Assembly: GCA_943735955.1 (NCBI GenBank)
Contig: OX030962.1
Location: 134,501-198,500, forward strand
Reading direction: 5' to 3'
DNA length: 64,000 bases
Source: Piscicola geometra
Lineage: Eukaryota; Annelida; Clitellata; Hirudinida; Piscicolidae
The number at the start of each line of letters is the position of its first letter. Positions within the stretch are counted from its first letter, which is position 1. The notes beneath the pieces are model-generated. The model did no database searches. It was not told the origin of the DNA and worked only from the letters and a program-made list of their open reading frames with translations. Of this stretch, positions 57,281 through 64,000 are shown in pieces. Both the position numbers and the translations under genes were made by a program.

Positions 57281-58879
57281 GGCTATAGGACATTGTATTG
57301 TATTAAATAGAAAAAATGAACCGATTATTTAAATATTTTTATCTTGCTCCGTTGTTTATATTTTACATTACCGAAACTTAATAAAATTATATTAAAAGTG
57401 TTTTTTCATTAAAATGTATTTGAATGAGTTTGGAACATATTAACTTAAATTTTAGATACAATAGAATTAATTAAGAATAAAATATTTAATGGGCAGCCAA
57501 AGTAATAAAATGAGAGGTAGTATGATGTGGTGATGCTCCTAGTATTAGTACGGCTTACAAATCTGGGTGCATGATTGAATGCTTTATTTAAAGGCTTCAA
57601 AGTATTATTAACCATAATAAAATGAGTTAAAATATTCTATTCTAAATGTAACAAGTGCAGAAACTGAAGCACCAAATGGTGTTCAAGACTCCAGCTTATA
57701 GTCCTATAGAGACTGACTGACTGACTGATTTAACCAAAATAATAATAAAAAACTTACTATTTTAGTAAGTTAATAAAATAACAATTTCAATTAATTTCAT
57801 GTGTAGAAGAGTCGTTCTGAAGACAGTATGTCCTTCAACTGCAGAGCTCAACTGCCTGGTGAATTAGGTTGCCAGTGGGTGCTTGCAAAAATTGCACTAG
57901 TGCTCAATCTGAGGTCCTAGCACTTCTTCCTCTAGATTATTATGTCTTCTATTTGATATTTCCTAAATTGGCTATAAAATATTTGAAATAATTAATTAGT
58001 CTTTTCTTGGTATTTGATAATTATAATTGTTTATTAAAATTATTTTAAATTCATAAAATTAATAAAATGACATAAAAAGTTAATAATATGACATAAAAGT
58101 TAATTAATAATATAAAAAGTTAATAAATAATAAAATAATATTAAAAGTTAATAAAATAGTATAAAAAGTTAATAAAATTATGTAAAAAGTTAATAAAATT
58201 ATGTAAAAAGTTAATAAAATTATGTAAAATGCACTTCTTCCTCCAGTGGGTGCTTGCAAGCTTTGCACTGGAGCTCAATCTAACACCCTAGCACTTCTTT
58301 CTCCAGATTATTTATGTCTTCTATGTGATATTTCCTACACTTGCTGCAAAATATTTAAAATAATTAATTAGTCTTATGTAAAAAGCACTTCTTCCTCCAG
58401 TGGGAGCTTGCAAGCTTTGCACTAGTGCTCAATCTGAAGCCCTAGCACTTTTTCCTCCATGTCTTCTATTTGATATTTCTTAATTAATTAGTCTCTTCTT
58501 TGTATATGTTAACTAAAAAAATTGTTAAATTTTTTTAAACATTCATTAAAATTAATAAAATTATATAAAAGCACTTCTTCTTTACGATTATTCTTTTCTT
58601 CCTTGGAGCTCTAACCACATTTCACATACAACTCCGAAAGTTACATGTCTTCTATTTGATATTAATTAATTAATTAGTCTCTCCTCAGTATTTGTTAATT
58701 AAAAATATTTCTAACAATTATTTACATTCATTAAAATTTGTAAAATTATATAAAAAGCACTTATTCCCGATTATTCTTTCCCTCTTGGGAGCTCTAACCA
58801 CATTTCTCATAAAACTCTGAAAGTTTCATGTCTTCTATTTGATATTTCTAACATAAGCTCAAAAATAAGAAACAAACAC
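57281..58879. repeat. MULE 3' interior with diverged tandem repeats
   Basis: No gene. A unit of about 150 bp (GTGGGTGCTTGCAAG, CTCAATCTGA, CACTTCTTCCTCCAG, TATGTCTTCTATTTGATATT) recurs in diverged form near 57860, 58230, 58385, 58565 and 58760. It is separated by AAAAAGTTAATAAAATTATG repeats at about 58070-58225. Confidence 0.7.
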
Positions 58880-59040
58880 AACCAAGTCAAATTTATTCAA
58901 ATGCTATTTCGAGATTGAACGAAAAAAATATAGCAAACATTAGATAAAAGTATTAAATTTTATTCTTAAAGTTTCAAGGATCACGTATTAATCACGTATT
59001 TTTCCTTGAAAAGAAATTTTTTGAAGATTTTTATCCTGAA

Positions 59041-59245
59041 GACTTTTTATCCGGAAAACTTTTAATCCGGAGGACTTTTTATCCGGAGGACTTTTTATCC
59101 GGAGGACTTTTTATCCGGAGGACTTTTTATCCGGAGGACTTTTTATCCGGAGGACTTTTTATCCGGAGGACTTTTTATCCGGAGGACTTTTTATCCGAGG
59201 ACTTTTTATCCGGAGGACTTTTTATCCGGAGGACCTTTTATCCGT
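59041..59245. repeat. 16-bp tandem repeat in MULE right TIR
   Basis: Twelve or so inverted units of GGATAAAAAGTCCTCC (seen as GGAGGACTTTTTATCC), mirroring 51382-51560. Confidence 0.95.
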
Positions 59246-59465
59246 TTACCGGAGCTCTATGGGGCCATCGGATCAGAGGGAACGAAAGTTCTTTCATACA
59301 GTTCATGCACCCTCACACATTTCTTAAGAGAAAGAACAAAACGGTCAAAAATAGAAGGTTGGAGCTTTTGGGTTTGACACTAAGAAACTCTTTTCCCTTA
59401 TTGAATAAGGCTTATTCATATAAAAACTTAAACTTTAAGTCTTAAAGCGTCCCAGAGGGGCGTAT

Positions 59466-59759
59466 GTGCAGACCATGACAGGAAAAATCATCGCGAACAA
59501 TCTCTTCTCTGGCTTGAGTTTCATAGAGGCGGGTAAGATCTACAACTACCGACATTTAAGACCCGCAGTCAGACTCCTGGAGAAGACTGTCCCGCAACGA
59601 GCCGATCTGGATCGAGCCATTGACTCTCTAGATCCGATTGTGGAAGACATTCCGAGCGAGATAAGCTGGTGTCTGCAGTACGAGAGGCTCCATCATCACC
59701 ATCAAGAGTCTCCTGTGGCATGGATACGTCTTCTACCACATGCCGAATACAAACTGTAA
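59466..59759 (+). other. unrecognised open frame
   Basis: A 97-codon + frame reads NLFSGLSFIEAGKIYNYR, RPAVRLLEKTVPQRADLD and IDSLDPIVEDIPSEISW. The composition looks coding, but the minus strand over 59569-59760 is open too, and I recognise neither. It ends just before a perfect hairpin at 59768-59808 and may be part of an unknown repeat. Confidence 0.3.
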
Positions 59760-59767
59760 AGAAGGTC

Positions 59768-59808
59768 ATCGGGTATGCAGCTTCTTTCCAGGAAGCTGCA
59801 TACCCGAT
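59768..59808. repeat. perfect 17-bp hairpin
   Basis: ATCGGGTATGCAGCTTC, a 7-nt spacer TTTCCAG, and the exact inverse GAAGCTGCATACCCGAT. It is followed by TATATTTTTTATGG and then the minisatellite. Confidence 0.85.
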
Positions 59809-59816
59809 TATATTTT

Positions 59817-60420
59817 TTATGGAGGAAGGGTTGGTTGAATGGAAAAGGGGTTGGTTGTATGGAGGAAGGGTTGGTTGAATGGAAAAGGGGTTGGTTGTAT
59901 GGAGGAAGGGTTGGTTGAATGGAAAAGGGGTTGGTTGTATGGAGGAGGGGTGGTTGAATGGAGAAGGGGTTGGTTGTATGGAGGAAGGGTTGGTTGAATG
60001 GAGGAGGGGTTGGTTGTATGGAGAAGGGGTGGTTGAATGGAGAAGGGGTTGGTTGTATGGAGGAAGGGTTGGTTGAATGGAGGAGGGGTTGGTTGTATGG
60101 AAGAGGGGTGGTTGAATGGAGGAGGGGTGGTTGAATGGAGAAGGGGTTGGTTGTATGAAGGAAGGGTTGGTTGAATGGAGGAGGGGTTGGTTGTATGGAG
60201 AAGGGGTGGTTGAATGGAGAAGGGGTTGGTTGTATGGAGGAAGGGTTGGTTGAATGGAGGAGAGGTTGGTTGTATGGAAGAGGGGTGGTTGAATGGAGGA
60301 GGAGTTGGTTGTATGGAGGAAGGGTTGGTTGAATGGAGAAGGGGTTGGTTGTATGCAGGAGGGGTTGGTTGAATGGAGGAGGAGTGGTTGAATGGAGAAT
60401 TGAGGGGGTTGTATAGAAGG
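59817..60420. repeat. GGTTGAATGGAGGAGGGGTT minisatellite
   Basis: About 35 units of 17-18 bp alternate TTGGTTGAATGGA and TTGGTTGTATGGA with GGAAGGG, AAAGGGG or GGAGGGG. Pure-strand Pro/Asn/Ser open frames on the minus strand are artefacts. Confidence 0.9.
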
Positions 60421-60540
60421 AGGATTGAATTGAGAAGAGGAAGGGTGTTGAAAGAGGTAGAATGTGTATTGGATAGTCTCTAAAGATCTTAACCAAACCA
60501 TCCTCCACCACCACCCCGACCAAACGGTTTCAACTTCAAG

Positions 60541-61368
60541 GAGTCTTCTGGAAAGGATGAAAACGACCCCTGGACAAGTGGCCTTCCTCCCAAAGCTCTC
60601 AGTACTGTCTCTTTCCCCTCCTCTTTCTCTTCCATCTTCTCCTCCTCCTTCTCCTCCTCCTTCTTCTTCTCCTCCTTCTCATCCTCCTTCTCTTTCTCCT
60701 CCTCCTTCTCTTCCTCCTTCTTCTTCTCCTCCTCTTGCTCCTCCTTCTCCTTCTATTCATGCAATTGATTTCTTAAAATTTTTTTTTCATCACTATAACT
60801 ACCATCACCACCATCATCATCATCATCATTTTTATTACAACAAGAGATGATAACGTTTTTCTTTGCCTTCCAGACGATCTTGCCTCGTTCGCCTCCAATG
60901 GAACGCCCTACAAAGACGCTCCCCAAACTGATGTGGCCCTCGATTGCTCAATATTAATATCTTGCTGTTTATAGCTTTAAAATTGAATTAATTCAAGCAT
61001 CCACCCATCCACCTGCGTACGCACCCGCCAGAGCCTGGACCCGTTCGGACAGGGCTCTTTCCAGGCTGACTTCACCGACTCTTCCTCCCTTTCGGTCCTG
61101 CCTCCCAAGCAGAAGAAGCGCCTCCTCGACCACCTGCGCCCAAGCCACTCGAGGAGGGCAGCAGTGCTCTGTCGCCTGCCAACTTGACGGCTGCGCAGTT
61201 GCTGAAGCAGGACGCGAAGGCGGGAAGGTCGAAGCAGATGGAGCAGCTGGCCTGGGCGAAGAGAGATAGTGAGGAGGAGTTCGAGAGGATGAGGCGCATC
61301 GAAGAGAAGGAGAAGCAGGACCTCGAAACGGCCCTGGCCCTCAGTCGCCAGGAGATGGGGGGGGGGAG
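60541..61368 (+). CDS. EPS15: EPS15-like, 3' exons with UIM
   Basis: EPS15 is an endocytic adaptor at clathrin-coated pits that binds AP-2 through DPF motifs and ubiquitin through UIMs. Proposed exons 60541-60601 (SSGKDENDPWTSGLPPK), 60874-60932 (DLASFASNGTPYKDAPQTD) and 61032-61368 join in phase. The third begins SLDPFGQGSFQADFTDSS, with a DPF motif. The frame must then shift near 61090-61120 to reach the next part: APPRPPAPKPLEEGSS, then LTAAQLLKQDAK, WAKRDSEEEFERMRRIEE and QDLETALALSRQEM. The last is a clear UIM (Ala and Ser spaced as expected). Without the shift the frame stops near 61190, so a frameshift or assembly error is likely. EH domains and coiled coil would lie upstream, beyond the MULE insertion, and are not in view. 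The exon ends at donor GGAGGTGAGG. Confidence 0.6.
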
Positions 61369-61690
61369 GTGAGGTGGGTTGTGGTTAGATGGAGGGAGGT
61401 TGAAGGGGGTTGTGGTGGGATGGGGGGGGGGGAGGTGAGGTGGGTTGTGGTTAGATGGAGGGAGGTTGAAGGGGGTTGTGGTGGGATGGGGGGGGGGGAG
61501 GTGAGGTGGGTTGTGGTTAGATGGAGGGAGGTTGAAGGGGGTTGTGGTGGGATGGGGGGGGGGGAGGTGAGGTGGGTTGTGGTTAGATGGAGGGAGGTTG
61601 AAGGGGGTTGTGGTGGGATGGGGGGGGGGGGGGAGGTGAGGTGGGTTGTGGTTAGATGGAGGGAAGTTGAAGGGGGTTGTGGTGGGATGA
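61363..61690. repeat. 62-bp minisatellite overlapping a splice donor
   Basis: Five units of GGTGAGGTGGGTTGTGGTTA, GATGGAGGGAGGTTGAAGGG, GGTTGTGGTGGGATGGGG follow the UIM exon. Each unit begins with the donor-like GGAGGTGAGG. Confidence 0.9.
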
Positions 61691-61794
61691 GGGTTCGGTC
61701 AAGAAATTGTTTATTATATTGAAGAAATCCTTTTATACATTTTCAGATATTCAAATAAAATTATAACCTTTAAATTACTTTTAATACAATGGGT

Positions 61795-61985
61795 GAACGG
61801 GTAGCTGAGTCAGCAACGACTCTCGGCTTGGCCAATAATGAAAGGTCCTAGGTTCAAATGCCCTAGTAACCCAAAGGCGCAAATGAAAATATGCAGCCTA
61901 AGTTGCCTGGAAGCCCGTTCGGGTTATACACCACTATAATAATGCTCGTCATTATTATTTTATTATTATTATTATAATCAGTTTC
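61795..61985 (+). repeat. tRNA-derived SINE candidate
   Basis: GGGTGAACGGGTAGCTGAGT resembles a tRNA 5' end with A box. GGTCCTAGGTTCAAATGCCC has a good B box. An unrelated body (AGTTGCCTGGAAGCCCGTTC) and an ATT-repeat tail (61945-61978) follow. Confidence 0.6.
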
Positions 61986-62332
61986 TTTATTGCGAGACCC
62001 TTTAATGGAGATAAACCGCGGTTTTGAGAAGCAACAGACTGGTAGAGAAAGTTGCCTTGGGTGTAAAGATCATCGCAAGTTTCCAGTCTCACAAACTCCT
62101 CAAATATATTTTCCAGTTTTTATAAAACTAATTAAATTGGTTTTTTAATTTATTAAATTTGTTGAAAACAGTTCCGAATAGCTGCACATGCCCTGGAACC
62201 TACGTGCCAGTTGTTTCGGCTTCGGGTTTCTTAGAATGCATAAGTGAGTAGCCATTCGAATTCCCCATTCTCAAACTCACAATCTTCCTCAAGTCATCAA
62301 ACAGTTACATTATCGTTGATAAAAAGACTTTT

Positions 62333-62581
62333 TTGTTTCGAGTGACACTAAACTTTATACGTCACCAAGGCGTTTATACTACGACTACAAGGGCAGCAAC
62401 CACCGGTGGCTACACATGCGCAAACAGTCCTTGCAGTCCTCTCGTCACGGCCATGAAGTTCCACTACCCACACGTCGACCCGGGCAAGTTCGTGCAGTGC
62501 AGTGAGTGGGGTCAGTGCTACGAGATGCCGTGTGCCTCGGGGCTCAAGTGGCACGATGCGATCCAGGTGTGCAGCTGGTGA
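62333..62581 (+). CDS. chitin-binding type 2 (peritrophin-A) exon
   Basis: The frame reads GGYTCANSPCSPLVTAMKFH, then YPHVDPGKFVQCSEWGQC and YEMPCASGLKWHDAIQVC with a stop two codons later. Six cysteines with the usual spacing and an aromatic/Asp pattern mark a CBM14 domain, which binds chitin in secreted matrix or gut-lining proteins. No signal peptide is in this frame and the start is unclear, so this is likely the last exon of a gene whose other exons are upstream; a candidate acceptor was not fixed. It could even be a lone domain remnant. Confidence 0.6.
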   Translation: MFRVTLNFIRHQGVYTTTTRAATTGGYTCANSPCSPLVTAMKFHYPHVDPGKFVQCSEWGQCYEMPCASGLKWHDAIQVCSW

Positions 62582-62589
62582 TCAGTGCA

Positions 62590-62942
62590 GGCAACCTGCC
62601 GAAGCTCATGCTTCTTGAGAGACATTTCTCGAAACATTTGACATTCGTTAAACTAATGTAGTATGAGACTTTTAAATCAACTTACAATTGACTTAGAATT
62701 GACTCAAGAGCCTGGCAAGGCGGCGCAGCTGGTCGAAACATTACTCACCAAAATGTGAAAAAAAATAATACTAATAATATTTGTAATGAAAAAAAATTGT
62801 GTATTCTATTCCTTTTATCATTATCAGGCCATCCTAACAGACTAGTCACGATTAAATCTTTTTATTTGAAAGAATCGATAGTGATAGCTGTTTCATATTT
62901 TTTAAGACTTTTAATCATTTTTATACATTGTATCATAACTCT
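62590..62942. other. AT-rich spacer
   Basis: No gene, RNA or repeat end recognised. Confidence 0.5.
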
Positions 62943-63592
62943 ATCAATCAATCAATCAATCAATCAATCACTAATGATTTGTATAGCGCCCTTTACTAAG
63001 TGAACAAAGGCGCTCTTCAAATAAATTTGTTAAATAAAACGGTTTTTAGACCATTACCAATATATGTATATATATAAATTAAAATATATATATAAACACA
63101 CGATCAACCTCAATAATCCAACCTCACCCACCCCACCATGACAATCACCGCCAAAAAATCACTATCACCATAAATAAAAAATTCTTTCATCACCACAATA
63201 CCAACACTCATACCACAGCACAATCATTACCACATCATCCTCAAAACACAATCATCATTCTTCTCAATTTTCTGTCTTGCCACTGGTGCCGAGGCTGCGA
63301 AAGAGGGTGAAGGAGAAGTCTTTGCCAACGCTGGTACTGCTGCTGCTATGGAAGGATTTCTCCTTTATCCTTTTTCATTGAGCGCTTTGATTCCCTGCGG
63401 CCATCTTGGTCTGCTGCGGCCATTCTCGACAGATTCAAAACAACCACCATTTGCAACAAAAACATTCTAATTAATTAAATTTAATTTTTATTTAGACTTT
63501 AGATTCTAAAATTTTAATATATTATACCCAAAACCGTTTATTCCACAAATTTATTTGAGCGGCTGCCAAAATGGCAGCCCCTAACCAAAGAT
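62943..63592 (-). repeat. interspersed repeat family A, copy 3
   Basis: Full-length relative of 3026-3672: ATCA-type tail at 62943-62970, GATTTGTATAGCGCCCTTTA, the Ser-rich segment and the palindromic GGCTGCCAAAATGGCAGCC end near 63560. One internal stretch near 63360 differs. Confidence 0.8.
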
Positions 63593-64000
63593 AAAACGCT
63601 ATTTTTGTATTAGATTATATTAAGTAAATACCGATTAAAATTTTAAAATATTTAACTATTTTGAATCAGAAACTATTCTTTATTGAAACATATTTTATTG
63701 AGATAAATATTTTAAGTCTTCTGTGCATTTGTAAGTTTCAACCGGTTGTAGGTTAACTGCACCCGCGCTGCATGTGTTAAATGCACCTTTGTTTTTGCAC
63801 CTGATCTGCGTTTTATTCTGCGGATTGGTGGGGTAAAAAGCAGAAAAATGTCAAAAAAGTAAAATATTAAAATTTATTTAATTATTTGCAGAAACCTATA
63901 AAAATATTTTCTTAATTCTAAAATTATAAAAAAAATGTATACAAATTTTGAAAAATGGAATAAAAAGTTAAAACAATTTATTTAACTGATTTTAAAGCAT
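63593..64000. other. AT-rich sequence to window edge
   Basis: No open frame or RNA gene is seen. The 16-mer TTGTAGGTTAACTGCA near 63748 also occurs near 14079, hinting at a dispersed repeat. Confidence 0.45.

Larger units (their letters stand above)
51368..59250 (+). mobile_element. complete Mutator-like element (MULE), 7.9 kb
   Basis: GGAGCTCTA flanks both ends (51359-51367 and 59251-59259), the 9-bp duplication typical of MULEs. The element starts GGTTCTAGGATAAAAAG and, inverted from 59250, GGTAAACGGATAAAAGG. Each end holds more than ten tandem copies of a 16-bp unit GGATAAAAAGTCCTCC. Behind it lies a non-tandem block (TACGTGATCCTTGAAACTTT, AATCTCGAAATAGCATTTGA) inverted between the ends, so each TIR is about 370 bp. 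The interior carries the four-exon transposase, two LINE-like tails, a hAT-type MITE and tandem repeats. The intact transposase and clean target duplication suggest a fairly recent insertion. Confidence 0.9.

Noticed and set aside
59569..60501. 310-codon Pro/Ser/Asn/Gln-rich frame on the minus strand
   Set aside because: Most of it is the GGTTGAATGG minisatellite read in reverse; the short non-repeat end is not recognisable.

Overview
This is metazoan nuclear DNA. It has intron-split genes with GT-AG splice sites, a U6 snRNA gene, tRNA-derived SINE-like repeats, LINE, Gypsy and cut-and-paste DNA transposon remains, and long AT-rich spacers. The intron-rich, microsatellite-rich style fits an invertebrate, possibly a lophotrochozoan such as an annelid or mollusc, but I cannot name a species. 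All gene models were built by eye from splice sites, reading phase and family resemblance. No alignment or database search was run.

Layout. 0-9.6 kb is a repeat graveyard: a GATGAAGACGGT-type microsatellite, decayed hAT copies with G-rich ends, a decayed Gypsy element carrying other insertions, two LINE fragments and two copies of a repeat with an ATCA-type tail. 9.7-13.7 kb is a 4-kb element with long terminal inverted repeats (TIRs) that contains a Merlin transposon and a MITE. It ends 8 bp before the proposed start codon of a TIPIN gene (13.7-21.6 kb, + strand), whose third coding intron holds a 5.3-kb nearly G-free satellite array. 22.3-27.2 kb (+ strand) is a CCM2/malcavernin-like gene with a hAT copy, a LINE tail and long microsatellites in its introns, followed directly by a 1.9-kb minisatellite. 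29.2-35 kb holds a mariner, a small MITE, a 1.45-kb TIR element and LINE pieces.

35.2-37.9 kb (- strand) is a spliced protein-coding gene that I do not recognise. 38.7 kb is U6. 40.0-47.9 kb (- strand) is DBF4, the activator of CDC7 kinase, with a conserved N-terminal third and a huge Asn/Gln/Asp-rich extension. 48.3-50.7 kb is a nearly intact PIF/Harbinger element, immediately followed by a second copy of the MITE seen at 12.6 kb. 51.4-59.25 kb is a 7.9-kb Mutator-like element (MULE): 9-bp target-site duplication, TIRs built from a 16-bp tandem repeat, and a four-exon FLYWCH/MULE transposase that is open throughout and keeps its D-D-E residues. 60.5-61.4 kb carries 3' exons of an EPS15-like gene with a UIM, next to a minisatellite that repeats its splice donor. 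62.4 kb has a six-cysteine chitin-binding exon.

TIPIN and DBF4 both act at replication forks in S phase, but they are on opposite strands about 18 kb apart with CCM2 and other genes between them, so their proximity is probably coincidental. The most notable material is the set of structurally complete DNA transposons (MULE, Harbinger, Merlin, hAT, MITEs) with recognisable target-site duplications, and the tandem repeats inside or against coding exons.
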